From the NCBI GenBank assembly GCA_036936605.1, contig JAUPFV010000002.1, forward strand, positions 128,510,376-128,574,375: a stretch of DNA of 64,000 bases, written 5' to 3'. This stretch comes from Limnanthes douglasii subsp. nivea (Eukaryota > Streptophyta > Magnoliopsida > Brassicales > Limnanthaceae). The notes under the pieces are model-generated. The model was not told where the DNA came from, ran no database searches, and saw nothing but the letters and a program-made list of their open reading frames with translations. Numbering within the stretch: the first letter of the stretch is position 1; each line of letters begins with the position of its first letter. Below, one piece after another: positions 1 to 11,069 of the stretch. The translations under genes and the position numbers were made by a program.

Positions 1-120
1 GAACATTGCCAAAACTTCCAGTGTCAATCAACACACGTCGAATTTCGACGCCAGCCACCTCAGCTCCAATTACCACAGCATCCTCATGTGGTCCTGCAGT
101 CCCTCTCAAATCATCTTCAT
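1..120 (-). CDS. Aspartic protease of element A1, N-terminal piece at the window edge
   Basis: On the minus strand 120-1 reads through the residues VLIDTGSFGNV, with the D-T-G catalytic triad of retropepsins intact. The preceding PHEDAVVIGAEV stretch is matched in element D at about 21640, where the triad is lost. Only the first third of the domain is in the window. It processes the gag-pol polyprotein. Confidence 0.75.
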
Positions 121-499
121 CAAACAAAATGAAGGGAATGTTTTTCTTTCCATACAAATGCGTTGACATCTTCCCTTCAAATTGACAGCATGCCTTTTCC
201 TTGAGCTGTCTGAATTTCCAGTTAATGAATAGCCCCCAAAAATTGCAAACGATTCGAAAAACTTGCACAATTCCCGAACATGTCCCTTTTCTATAGAAAC
301 AACCTCAACAGGCTCCTTGACTGCCATCAGAAGCAACCTGTTAGGCTCCTTCTCAACATATTCATTAGAAGCATCGAATGACTCAACCTGTGAATCCATA
401 ATCATCAAAAATTCTCAGCTGACTGCGCAGCCTTCAAAGTTGATGCACCGTTATTCTTCGATGCACTTCCATGTGACTTCACATAAGTCAAGAGCTTCC

Positions 500-2071
500 C
501 ATTCTCAATCAAATATTGGATTTATTTTTTTAAAGTAATACAATCATTTTTATCATGGCTAATATCATCATGATACCTACAAAATTTATTTTTTCTTTCT
601 TCCCTCGGTCTACTGATAGGAGTTGGTTTCCTAAAGTTCACAGAATTCTTAGTTGTATCCCAAATAACAGAAACACTCTCTGTTAAATCAGCATAGTACT
701 CTGGCCTAATCCAAGTATTCGGCCTAGGCCTGTTGTAATAGTTGGATGGAGTGTGGTTCGAATATCCACCACTCCGAGGAGGAAAATTACTATTCTTCTG
801 CCTCGACTGCTGATTATTCCCATTAGCATTATTATTTACATTCGAGGGCTGCCCCTGATTATTGGCTGGCTGCCCGAATTCTTCGAAGTATTAATTGGTG
901 CACCTCGGACTCTGCTAGACTCTTCAACCTTAATTTTATCCTTGACTTGGGCCATCAACACTCTAAAAGTCAAAGTCCTTCTCTTTATCGTCTCATTAGC
1001 CAGATCCCCTGGCAACAAACCCTGACGAAAAGCGGCCATCGCCACATTTTCTTCACAGTTATCCAAACTTGCTTTGGTTAACACAAACCTTTTAGTATAA
1101 TCTTTCAATTTCTCTCCTGGTTCCTGCTTGCACTGGATAACTGTATCACCATTGGCTCTCATCTCCTTGCTTCCAACAAACTGCCTTCGAAAAGCAGTAT
1201 AAAAATCCCGGAAAGTTGAAATGTACCCCCTCGGAATCCTGTTGTACCACTTGAGAGCTGTTCTTTTAAAAGTTTGAGAGAAAGCACGACATATAAGCCG
1301 GTCGTCGTCCTCGAAATTCATCATATAATTTTTGAACTGTTCGATGTGATCATCGGGATCTTGCATCCCATCGAAATTTTCAACCTTCGAAATATCAAAA
1401 CGCTTCGGAAGCGTCATAGAGCGAATTTCGTCTGTTAATGGAGAGTTCCTCCAATCAACACCTTGAACAAATTGATCATCGGTCCCCATTGTAACATACA
1501 AATTCCTATCGGTCTCAGCATATTGATTCGAAGGATTTCCTTCATGCCAAGTTGATCAAGGAGCATTCTTAGACTTGCTCTCCTTTTTATACCTCCTCGA
1601 ATAACCTCTTTCTGATTCTCCCTTCAAAGAACCTCTATACCTTTTAAATCCTGAAGCTGAGCTTTCTACCTCCTCATCACTTGAAGCTATCAATTTTTTC
1701 TTATATTTCTTATCCTTTCGAGATGAATATCTCTCTTTAGAAGACACAAAATGTGTTTTTTTATGCTCAGATTTAGCATGTCTGTCATCAAAAGATCGAT
1801 CTGACTGACCTTCAACATCGGTCTTTTCCAACTCTTGCCTAACCTCATATCTGATTCTAGCATAGAGTATTTCTTGCTCCCTTCGCTCATATTTTTCATT
1901 CAACGCATTGATTTTATCAAGAAGTTGATTCATTATTGTCTCAACATCTGATCGAACTTTGACCGGAGACGATCCATCAGTTCTATTCCCATCAGTCACA
2001 TTCTTTTGCAAATCATCTCTCACTGTTTCTAACACTGATTGAAGCGTAGGATTATTATTTTCAGGATTCAT
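500..2071 (-). pseudogene. gag polyprotein of Tat element A1 (one nonsense codon, one frameshift)
   Basis: Gag forms the particle and binds the RNA. The N-terminal part (2071-1556) is charged, rich in Lys/Glu/Ser. The retrotransposon gag core (1501-850) carries LPKRFDISKVENFDG, a WYNRIP turn and RRQFVGSKE, which recur in D and A2. The C-terminal zinc-binding-like motif FCRYHDDISHDKNDC lies near 560 in another frame. Damage is light: a TGA at 1556-1558 where A2 has an arginine codon (a likely CGA to TGA change), and a frameshift near 880. The element is therefore fairly young but gag is not translatable as one product. The start codon MNPENN is shared with A2. Confidence 0.85.
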
Positions 2072-2131
2072 CTTATGAATTTTAACTAAAGAATATCACC
2101 GAATGAATAAGCTACTGATTTTTCTGCTCAG

Positions 2132-2151
2132 TCCCCAGTGAAGTCGCCAAT
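2132..2151 (-). other. Primer-binding site of element A1
   Basis: Reads TTGGCGACTTCACTGGGGA on the minus strand directly after the LTR. The same motif follows the LTRs of D (TTGGCGACCACAGTGGGA) and, mutated, A2 (CAACTCCACTGGGG). It resembles the tRNA-Arg type primer site described for Ogre/Tat elements; the tRNA assignment is from family knowledge. Confidence 0.7.
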
Positions 2152-2152
2152 T

Positions 2153-2512
2153 TGATAAGGTTTTGATTTGCTTAGGTAAATTGCTAAAGAGAAATTCTAG
2201 AGAGAGAAAGTGCTTAAGAGTTTTTATAAAGAGAAAACACAAGTACAAATGAGTTTCAAGTAAAAAATGTTCAACCTCTTTATTAGAACAATCTGGTCCT
2301 TTATATAGAGGAGCCAAGACTTAGTTAAATAACTGAATCCGTTACAAAAATGGATTAATTGCTATTTAGTCCTTACAAGTTATGTAAAGTCACAATAGCT
2401 TTCTAAAACTTACATCATTCACAAATTAAATACAAAACTTACACTAATTACAATCAAGTCCCTAAATTTACATTGTTTACAAATTAATTCCTAAAAACTC
2501 ATTTCTATATCA
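2153..2512 (-). repeat. 5' LTR of Tat element A1
   Basis: On the minus strand this 360-bp segment begins TGATATAG at 2512 and ends in ...TATCA at 2153, two bases before the primer-binding site. The ends match the TG...CA rule and the LTR starts of A2 (TGATATGG at 49940) and F (TGATATGG at 12694). A TATATA box near 2298 and a pyrimidine-rich leader after it fit an LTR promoter. The right edge is where the LINE coding similarity stops. Confidence 0.8.
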
Positions 2513-4285
2513 ATACCCAAAGAAATTTATTGAACATATTGTTAGTTCTCTTAATAATATATTGAGGGATAAGGTTGCTTTGACACCAGAATGAAGGAAT
2601 AGCCATTAACACAGAGTTAATGAGAGTGATTCTACCTCCAAAGAAGAGCTTTTTATCTTCCAAGCTCTGATCTTATCATTGATTTTGTTAATCATAGGCA
2701 AGTAATTGCTTCTTTTATTATTAGAGTTCAAAGTTATACCCAAGTATTCTATAGGTAAATTCCCAGACTTAAAACCAGATGCATCAGAGATAGATGAAAT
2801 CCTAGCACTGTCATTCCTAGATGATAAGATACATTTGGTTTTTTGCTTATTGATAGATTACCCAGAAACTTGTTGGTAGATTTCCCAGAATTTTTATAGA
2901 AGCACCCATTAAAGCCATCCATACCATAGATGCCGGTAGACTTTAGGTTGGTTATAATGTTGTGAATTTATTTCTCAGTAGGAGTAGCTAACAGTGAAGC
3001 ATTATCAGTGTCAGAAATCAGATTAGGAATAACGCTAAAGATTACATTATTCATCAAGTCTCCTTCTTCCATAATGTTAGGGAAAAAACGCTCAGTTAAC
3101 AGAGTTTTAAAAAACTTAGCAGCAGAGTAACCAATTTCATCTTTAATAGTGATCCAGTTATCACCATCTCGAATACTGTTAATAGTATTTCTCTTCATTT
3201 TCTTTTTAACATAATTATGAAAGAGCTTCGTATTTTTATCACCATCAGCTAGCCAAGATGCATAGAATTTCTGGGACGAAAATATTTCCTTTATTTTAAG
3301 AGCTAAAAGCAGAGTACCGTTAGCTTTAGACAGATTCATTTTCGTTTCAGTGATGTTAAAGAACTGGTGTTGATTCTCCATAAGAGAGACTTGGATTTCA
3401 GCCTTATGCACTTTACAAAAGATTTTACCAAAATATGTTAAATTCCACTTTGTGAGATCTTTTTTAAGCCTAGATATTTTGAACCATAATTTAAAAAGAG
3501 GAGATCTCTCCATCTGAGGATCCTAACTGTTCTTGACGAAAGGCAGAAAGTTGGCATCTAAGGTCCATATATCTAGGAATTTGAAGCTTTTATGATGAGT
3601 TTCACTATCATTACTAATGGTTATGCATATGGGAATATGATTAGAATATGTTCTGGCCATATGCATCACCTCCGTGCTGTTAAAATAGTTTGACCAGTTA
3701 GAGTTTGTTAAAACTCTATTTAGTCTTTTCCATTTACAATTCTTATTCCGGGTGAACTTTGATCCACAATATCCAGCATCATCAAGACCACTAGTTAGAA
3801 TCATATCATTGAACTCATCAGCACTTTCTATAGAGAAAGTAGGGCAGTAAATTTGCTCATTATTGGAACACACGGCATTAAAGTCCCCCATCATGATCCA
3901 GTTAGAATTGTTAGCAGTATTGGAGATGTCCTTGAGCTCTTTCCAAATAATTCATATGTTATAGCTTTGGTATTTAGCATAAATACTAGTAAGAAAGAAT
4001 CTGACATTAAGATTAGAATTAATAATTTCTAAATGCAAGAATTGATCATGGTTAGAGTTAATAACAATAGAGTAACCATTATTCCAACCAGATTTTGTTA
4101 GAGAGATTAAAAGTGTACTTTTCAAAACCCAGCTTAGCAAAAATCCATTAGGAAGGATAACATCTTTGGTAAGAGGCTTCTGGCAAGTAAACAGATCAAT
4201 GTGATCTTTCTTGATAATGTGATTGAGTCTTCTGAAAGTAGATTTGTTGTTGATTCCACGAAGGTTCTAGTTAAGAACTTTAATA
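2513..4285 (-). pseudogene. LINE A ORF2: endonuclease and RT with the catalytic core deleted
   Basis: One reading frame runs from about 4285 to 2968 with in-frame stops near 4267, at 3952 and at 3523. Endonuclease motifs: N-x-RGINNK at the N-terminus, then MMGDFNAV and the SNHIPI loop (the catalytic Asp/His equivalents DFNA and SxH). RT begins with the GDKNTKLFH stretch and reaches the segment GMDGFNG near 2915. It then jumps to sequence that normally follows the YxDD box (KSKTKCI, PIEYLGI, FGGRITLINS, AIPSFW). The palm with YADD is therefore deleted, at about 2870. This copy cannot reverse transcribe. Confidence 0.8.
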
Positions 4286-4745
4286 ATCTTGAATTAGACT
4301 TGGTCTTCAGGGAGGATCCTGTAAATCTTAAAGATTTGATGGCCAAATTATTAGCTTTCTTTTTCCCTCTAGCTTCTTTAAGTTTTTTGTTGATGATTTT
4401 ATGGAAATCAGAGTTACAATCATCGATTTTGTAGGTAGGAGAGGTTCGTTCACTGCCAATGTTATCCTTGTCCGGGGAATGATCTTCAGAGCTATTATCA
4501 CCATTGGTGAAGTTTCTGTTTAAGGATTGAACTGCTTCCAAGATTTCTTCATTAGTAGGAGTATTCAGCTCACTCTCATCTTCTTTGGACTTGTTTAGAT
4601 CAATCTTCCTATTATCTTGCTGAAAAGGGACAAAAGCAGGTAAATCTTTAGATTTAAAACTTCTTTCTTCTTGATTGCTGTTATTTTTAGTCTCATCCCT
4701 GTGATCTGTACTGATTTTGGTGTCATCCTCAGGAAATAGAGTCAT
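4134..4745 (-). pseudogene. LINE A acidic, serine-rich linker (ORF1 C-terminal part)
   Basis: An open 203-codon stretch rich in Asp, Glu, Ser, Asn and Lys and predicted disordered. It lies between the DUF4283 part and the endonuclease, where ORF1 of plant LINEs usually has a low-complexity tail. The last 50 codons overlap, in another frame, the true start of the endonuclease (LRGINNKSTFRRL at about 4265), so they probably are not coding. No catalytic motif is seen. Confidence 0.5.
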
Positions 4746-4865
4746 GTCCTACATGAAAACAGAAGTTGCAGTACTTTGGCAAAACTTTATAGAGCAGATT
4801 TATCCAAACTCCCTGATTGTCTCTGAATCCATCCTAAAGTCTGTAATAGATTATTTGAGATAGAT

Positions 4866-5683
4866 CTAATTCAACGCAAGCCAAACAAGATACGCTATGT
4901 TTCTTTCAGGGATTTTTATTTCCATAGTAGTGCCTATAGAGCTTGCCAAGGAGAAGATCATATGTTCATTATACATGAATTCAGGTATCTTATCAAATTT
5001 GATCCAAACTGGACATATAGGGCATTCAATCTTAACATTGAAATCCGGAGTCCATTTCAAGAGCCTCATTGAGGAATTTCCTAACGTCCAGACATTTCTG
5101 AATTCAAATAGGAGGTGTCTTGTGTCTCAAATGCTTATGCTGAATTCATTCTTCAGTTTTATATTTTGAAAGAATTCATCTATAATAGTTTTTTCAGAAT
5201 TCCTTGGCTAAATTTGCCAATTAACGTGAACTTTCTTTGAGCCATTTAAGAATCTTTGACACTAAGAGGAAATTGGACAAAAATGTGGTTAGATTTGTGT
5301 TGAAAGAACATTGGAAATCTGACTTCTTCATTTTTCTTGCTTCTGCCACATATTTTGGCAAACGATTTCACCATTTTGTTCTTGTTGCTTGTTTCTTTCT
5401 GAGGCAGAAAATGAAAAGAAGAATGCAAATATGGAAAATCATCCATTATATGGAACCAAGAAGAAAACTATAAAAAACCAACAGAAGAAAAGCTTTATTA
5501 AAAAAACAGAGGATCCAAAAGCTAACCTGCAAGAGAGAAAAGCCCAAATTATTAGTAAATATCTAAAGGAGAAGAAATTAAGAGTGAAAGGGAAGATGAA
5601 AAAGAGAATCAAAAATCAACAAAAAGTTGATTTTAGATTTTCCAAAAATTTCTCAAGACCTGCTTTCTAGGAGCAAAAGCCAT
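4866..5683 (-). pseudogene. LINE A ORF1, DUF4283 domain
   Basis: ORF1 of plant L1 elements encodes an RNA-binding chaperone. The DUF4283 signature is spread over two frames: FTLIGKFS near 5240-5215, then MRLLKWTPDFNV, CPVWIKFDKIPEF and SLASSIGTTM in 5069-4940. These are the usual order and spacing for this domain. At least one frameshift near 5200 and a stop after 4866 break it. A possible N-terminus (MAFAPRKQV) lies at 5683. Identification rests on motif recall, not on a search. Confidence 0.7.
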
Positions 5684-5690
5684 TTTCTTT

Positions 5691-6143
5691 CATTCGACCA
5701 AATCTCACACACTTCCCCTTTATATACAAAGGATAGGGACGATAAATATATTCTGATCTAAATAAGATAAAAGTTTTACATGATAGAAAATCAAATTTAG
5801 TCTTCTATCATTTTTTTATTCTGTTAAACTATATATTAAATTAAATGTAGAAAGATTATCTTTGTTGTTATACTCATTGGAAATACTTTATGAAAATATT
5901 CCACATTTTTGTTATACTCATTGGAAAAAATATATTTTGTTTTTGTTTAAATATGAAATATTTATTTTATCTTTTTTTATATTTAACTCACACCATCGTA
6001 ATTGATAGAAAAAAAATAAAAATAATGATGGAAAAAATAGTTCTCTCCTTTAAAAATATAAAATATTTTTAAAACTTATTCATTTATAATTTGAGATCAA
6101 ATTCGAAAAAAATTATTCATAAAATGTTTGAGTTAAGGAAATG

Positions 6144-6178
<35 letters not shown>

Positions 6179-6599
6179 TTCAATTAAAAACAAATCTCAT
6201 GCTTAACTTTGCACAACAAATTAGCGGGGAAATGTTTAATTCTAATTTTTATATATAATATTAACCACCGAAGAAATCACAATAATAATGGCTATTTTCA
6301 ATGACAAATCTTACCTCGAAGTTTTTCGGAATTAAAATCAAGAAAAAAAAAACATATGATTCTTTTTCAAATCAAGAATCAAGACCATAAAAACAAGATC
6401 GAGATCCAACATAAATTGTAAAGAAATCAAAAGTTAACAAATTTCCTCCATTACCTTCAACACAGAAGGCTAATGTGAAGAAATCAAGCCTACCATAACC
6501 TATCAACAATCCTATTTTTGAAAAAAATTCAACAAATCAACAACAAATACCTCTTGGAGTGACTGTAAGAACATACAAATAGGTAACGGGAATTCAAAG
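5691..6599. other. AT-rich intergenic stretch with an (AT)n microsatellite
   Basis: No coding similarity seen. It contains a short direct repeat (TGTTATACTCATTGGAAA near 5868 and 5912) and an AT dinucleotide run at about 6148-6174. Confidence 0.6.
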
Positions 6600-6699
6600 G
6601 AATGACTTCAAGCATTCAAAGGTTAGCTATCAAGAGAAGGATGCTCACAAGGTTATGATCTTTCAACCATCAAATAAGGAATTCTTACTCGAATCTTCT

Positions 6700-7765
6700 A
6701 TACGTTGATAGTAAACTTCTCTATTGGACGACCTAAATTAGAAGAGTTTAGAACATAGATAGAGTTATTTAGGTTTTCTAGAAAATATAGTGTCTCAATT
6801 TTGGGACTATAGACATATTTTTATTGAATTTAACAAATTAGATGATGTTAAAAAAATGACAATGAAGTGTGAGAACTGTGTGACAGTTCTCTTTTAGAAT
6901 TTTCAAATGGTCTTCTGAATTTAAGTCCATATTGGAATCTCCCGAGACTCCAATTTGGGTAACGTTTTCCAAGCTCCCAGAATTCTTGTATAATCAAGAT
7001 TGTGTCACCCAAATTGCAAAGGTAATTGGTATGCCTTTGTCAACTTGGGTCCTAAGTGGAAACTGAGAAAGTTTTAATTGTTTTAAAACTTTTCTTGTTA
7101 TTGATGTATTTAAACTACTTCCCCAAAATATTTGGATACTTTTTTGGGAAAGTGATGGATTCTGGCAGAATATCACTTACGGTGACATTCCACCATATTG
7201 TCAATTATGTAAGCATTTTGGCATACACAAATTTACCGATAATATGTTAATATTATCCAACCCTATAAAACTAATTCAAGCTCAAACAACCTTATTCTTA
7301 CCTCAAAAGAACAATGGATTCCAAAATTATAGTATTAGGAAACTTGAAATTAACAAGAATAATAATCCTCGAGGAAAACCAAAAGTAAAAAATAATATCG
7401 AAATAAAATCTTCTCAAATATCTTAAAATGATTCAACTCGATAAGTTTATGATATTAACAAACCTCAACAAGCTGAAATGAGAAGAAATGTAAAGGTTAA
7501 TACAAATAATCAAACACAAGAGAACAAGACACTAACAATAAACCACAATAGTGATCCTCATACAGTCTCTGAAAATGTTATAATCGATGCTTTTCACACA
7601 ATTGACTTAGGATATTCATTTAATGCCTTTAAAGATCAGGATCACAGTTATTATGATCAGGAATCTCCCAAACCTATCCTTTCTATAAGTTTACATTTAT
7701 CACCAGAATTGGAAAAAGTATCTGCTACAAGGGATATAAATAAACAATTAAGTAAAATAATTTAA
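6700..7765 (+). pseudogene. LINE B ORF1 (DUF4283 plus CCHC-like knuckle)
   Basis: Frame-hopping gives the DUF4283 signature: FRIFKWSSEFKS at about 6893, then PIWVTFSKLPEF and IAKVIGMPL at 6950-7040. A zinc-knuckle-like YGDIPPYCQLCKHFGIHKF follows at about 7175-7235, typical of plant LINE ORF1 after DUF4283. Low-complexity Asn/Lys/Ser-rich pieces at 7244-7426 and 7478-7765 would be the tail. No continuous product is possible. The tail from 7520 onward is repeated at 12979. Confidence 0.65.
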
Positions 7766-7868
7766 AAACCAAAGATTAAAACTCTTTAATCGTCACTAAT
7801 TAACAAATTTGTAGCATTCAAAGGATCGTGCAGATCCTTAAACTCTTTATATAAATGACTTTAACCAT

Positions 7869-9715
7869 GTTGAATTGGAATGCAAGGGGAATTGGTAACA
7901 AAGACACCCTTTAAATAATTAAACCAATTGTTTATTTAGATCATATTGACTTCATTGTTATTCAAGAGCCAATGATTTCAAAACCTAATCTGGAAAAAAT
8001 ACTAAAAAACTGGGTTTTATTATAGTTTTGCTAATAATAGTAATAAAATTTGGGTTTTCAGCGAAGACCAATTTCAAATTAACATCCTAATTAATGAGGA
8101 ACGGTTCCTTCATATAATGGTAACCTATCCTTCTTCGAATGAAGAAGCTCTAGTCATCATCATATATGTCAAATGTACAAGATCTTAAATACTTACTCTT
8201 TAGGATCATTTAAGAGAAATTTCAATCTCCAATCTACCTTGGATAGTTGTTGGTGATTTCAACATAATTTCAAATGCTAGTAGGCAATTGGCTTGCTCTA
8301 ATCTTTGTTTAAGAGGAATGAATGATTTTAACAACGTGATTATTGACTGTCAATTAGAGAATCCTTGTTATTCAGGATCCAAGTTTACTTGGTTTAATAT
8401 TCATAAGTGGAAGCATCTCGACAAGAAATTTTATAATGTTGCTTGTAAATACTATATTGACATAACCAAGGTGAAACATTTGGTTAGAACTGGCTCATAT
8501 CACTCACATTTATGCATAGAAATGTCCTCTTACACAAACAAACCTAAATCAACTTTTAAGTTTCAAAATTTGTGGTTTATCCACACTGATTTTCTAAACA
8601 CAGTGGAACAAAACTAGAAAGAAAACATGTGTGGCAACCCCATATCTGTTTTTTTGTCAAAACTAAAAAGGCTTAAACTTAAGTTAAAAACTTTGAATAA
8701 TAAATTATTTGGTAATATCTTTGATAGTCTTGCCAAAACTGAAGATGATGTTAAAATAGTTGAAGTTAATCTTGAAGAATCAAATTGTTTAAACAACAAA
8801 ATTAAGCTATCAAAAGCTAGAACCCATCATTTAAACCTCGTGGCCAGAGAAAAAGTATTATGGCAACAAAAGAGTGCTTTTCACTGAATCAAAGAAGGGG
8901 ACAAAACACTAAATACTTCCAAAATTTTGTTAAATAGAGGATTAAAAAGAATAAAATCAATGGAATCACTATTAATGACTCTTGGGTTGAATACCGAACT
9001 TCTGTAGGTGAATTTATAGTTAACTATTTCAAGTTCATTCTTAAGTGTCCTTCGTATTCATCTAAACTTGATAATATTAATGAATCCATGAGATTATCAC
9101 TGAGCTTGATAATGTTATCACTCCGACTTGGTAAAACTACAGACGTATTAGTTTGTGTACAATATTCAAAAGAATAATGTCTAAGATTATCAATTCAAGA
9201 CTTTCTAATCTGTTATCCAAAATAATCTCTGAAGAGAAATATGGCTTTTTTAAAAACAAAGATATACATGAACATATTTTGATTACTAGTGAGCTAATAT
9301 ATGATCTCACCAAAAAATAGGTGGTAAGATAGTTTTAAATATGGACACGGCTAAAACCTTTTATAAGATAACTTTCAACTTTATATATACTATATTAAAG
9401 CGTTTCATTGAGATTATTAAAAAAGATCTATAATATTTTAATTACTCTATAATGATTAACGGATCATCAATAGTGTCAGACATGATGATCCTTTATCACC
9501 CAACTTGTTCATTATTGCTGAAGAATTTCTAATAAGAAGAATTAAAATTTTATCTCAATCCTATCACTCTATGAATTACAATTTAGAAGTCCTATTAATA
9601 TTTTTTTCTTGCGTTTTGTCATTATTTTCACGAATGGATCAAATTTTAATATAAAAACAAAACACCACTCACTATCAGAAGTACTAAAGGAACATTTAAG
9701 AGCGACAGCAACATT
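7869..9715 (+). pseudogene. LINE B ORF2 (endonuclease and reverse transcriptase)
   Basis: The endonuclease starts MLNWNARGIGNKDTL at 7869, the usual N-terminus of plant LINE ORF2. VVGDFNIIS at about 8250 is the DFN motif, and SYHSHLCIE at about 8500 the SxH motif. RT follows from 8627: SKIINSRLSNLLS, an ISEE-x-GF stretch and a decayed motif A (MDTAKTF-x-KIT) at 9340. FTNGSN near 9640 follows what should be the YADD box, which here reads differently. Several stops and one-base shifts break every domain. It is a transcriptionally irrelevant fossil apart from its duplication history. Confidence 0.75.
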
Positions 9716-10016
9716 CTAATTGTTTAGGTAGACGATCAAACCTAATAAAATTTCATAGAATTTTAACAGTTTTAGAACAGAGTTGGGCATAAGCAAGATC
9801 TATGTCCGAACATAAAGTGAACATTTAGACTTCTAGACTACTAGATATGCTATGTACTCAGACTAAAAAATTGTCAAGAGTTCAAGTAGTTACATTAATA
9901 TAAATAAAACTAAAAACAACAAAAGATTTACAAGAATGGACAAAGTTGTTAAGCATTAATAGGTGCAAGACTCGCGACCATATTAGCTGAATAGTCATGC
10001 CAATATTCAAAACATA

Positions 10017-10054
10017 TCAATCTCTTGATGAACTATTATGTCTGCAACTTTTTT
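10017..10054 (-). pseudogene. Orphan copy of the LisH gene's terminal exon
   Basis: Reads on the minus strand as KSCRHNSSSRD plus stop, the same peptide as the functional terminal exon at 15488-15525. The differences seen are silent third-position changes (TCA for TCT, GAT for GAC). The splice acceptor (GCAG at 15526-15529) is not present next to it; the sequence turns into element F sequence at 10055. It is therefore an exon copy without a gene. Confidence 0.8.
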
Positions 10055-10347
10055 CATTGCGACCATATTATCCGAATAGTCTCCCTCCTTCGGAAAATGA
10101 AGTACGATATTATCTGGAATTCTTCATTACTTTTTTCAAAGAGGCAGCTTGGGATTCTATGTAGTATATATATGGCATATTGTTTAGTGCCAATATGTAT
10201 TCTAGATTAAGTATCTTTAAGTTTACATTTACTGAAGCAGCAAGCTCTTCAGAAAGTTCAATAAGAGCTTTCTTTTCCCTCCTATTTTCCTTGGTGCCTG
10301 CGTTTTATAGTATGTTTAATTGTTTTACTATTTTTCAAAGCAGCATC

Positions 10348-10990
10348 CTATACATCAACTTCCGTATCTTTCGAAGCATCATCATCAGTGTCAGCTTCGA
10401 CGTTTGAGTGGGTAGCTTCAGAGTCAGCTTCTACCTCGGATGCCTCATCTATAAGTTGAGGTGGGTTGGGCTTAGAGGATGGTTCCCTATGCTCTTTGTT
10501 TGAGGGATTTTGTTGAGACTCTGTAATTATCTCAACAACTTCCCTCAAGGGAGGAGAAGACCGTGAAGGGTTTTCTGTAATGCTTTGGACAGTAGAATAA
10601 GAAACGTTATCAGCATCGTCTCTCATGGCTATAAAGGTTTTTCTTTTAGGAAGACTTTGAGGGAGTTGAGTTTTTGGATAAACTTGAGGAGTTTCCTTGC
10701 GCAGTTGTCAAGGAGATTCAAAGTTGAGAGGAGATAGAATTTCTACTTCTCTTATTGAAGAATATGTGACTTGAGTTACTTTACGGTGACTTCGAAAAAT
10801 GGGAGTTGTAGTAGAAATTCGAGGAGGTGACTTGGCAGATTATGGTAAAGTTCGAAGCGACTTTGAGGTTTGGGTTTTTGATGATTGGGTTTCTTTTGGA
10901 ATAGATGAACTTGAAAAATAATTTCGACTTGGATCGAAATCACCGTAATATTTGGTCCAATAGAGAATCGAGGAGCGTTGCTTATTAATC
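10348..10990 (-). pseudogene. Antisense extra ORF of element F (N-terminal low-complexity part)
   Basis: Minus-strand reading, opposite to the element. The clear open part (10626-10348, 92 codons) starts MRDDADNVSYS and is rich in Ser, Pro, Glu and Asp. Upstream sequence to about 10990 resembles the A2 antisense ORF: the 'ATGGCTATAAAGGTTTTTCTTTT' type stretch near 10630 has a counterpart at 55340. The N-terminal coding part is split by the miniature element. No known catalytic motif; it is the disordered part of the extra protein of Tat elements. Confidence 0.5.
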
Positions 10991-11069
10991 TAGCTGCTCT
11001 TTATTCTTCAACCCTTTCACTTATGCAGAAGTTGTCGTAAACACAAAACTGGGTTTTCTGTTTATCATG

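Larger units (their letters stand above)
1..2512 (-). mobile_element. Ty3/gypsy Tat-lineage retrotransposon A1, 5' part (LTR, PBS, gag, start of protease)
   Basis: Read on the minus strand, the order is LTR (2512-2153), primer-binding site, gag (2071 to about 500) and the start of an aspartic protease that leaves the window at base 1. The gag core, the late H/C cluster and the protease order are typical of the Tat lineage. Gag is clearly the same family as that of element A2 at 50352, including the opening residues MNPENN. The LTR begins TGATATAG immediately beside LINE sequence at 2513, so this element inserted into the LINE. RT, integrase and the 3' LTR lie outside the window, so a target-site duplication cannot be tested. 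Confidence 0.9.
2513..5690 (-). mobile_element. L1-type plant LINE A, 3' end cut off by element A1
   Basis: Minus-strand non-LTR retrotransposon with ORF1 (DUF4283-type), an acidic ORF1 tail, an apurinic-type endonuclease and parts of reverse transcriptase. The 3' end is missing because the A1 LTR starts at 2512 within RT thumb-like coding sequence (FNKFLWV at the junction). Its right (5') limit is only approximate; coding similarity starts near an ATG at 5683. No other part of this LINE is seen in the window, as expected if it continues beyond A1 to the left. Confidence 0.85.
6600..9715 (+). mobile_element. L1-type plant LINE B, heavily decayed
   Basis: Plus-strand non-LTR element with ORF1 (DUF4283 and zinc knuckle), an endonuclease starting near 7869 and RT to about 9715. 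It is full of stops and frameshifts. From 7520 rightward it is nearly the same sequence as LINE C at 12979, sharing disabling changes such as the TAG after EQN (8615 and 14084). That means the two copies arose by duplication of an already dead element. The 5' limit is an estimate. Confidence 0.8.
7520..10054. repeat. Direct segmental duplication, copy 1 (LINE 3' part plus LisH terminal exon)
   Basis: This 2.5-kb stretch aligns collinearly with 12979-15525 at high identity by eye. It covers the LINE ORF1 tail, endonuclease, RT, 300 bp of non-LINE sequence and a copy of the last coding exon of the LisH gene (10017-10054, minus). Similarity stops at both outer ends: near 7520, and at 10054 exactly where the exon meets its intron in the other copy. 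See the findings for a model. Confidence 0.85.

Noticed and set aside
4897..5169. 90-codon plus frame
   Set aside because: Antisense shadow of the LINE A DUF4283 region.
9541..10017. Treating all of this as LINE RT
   Set aside because: LINE motifs fade after about 9715; the rest is probably the LisH gene's downstream region, since it is collinear next to the real terminal exon in copy 2.
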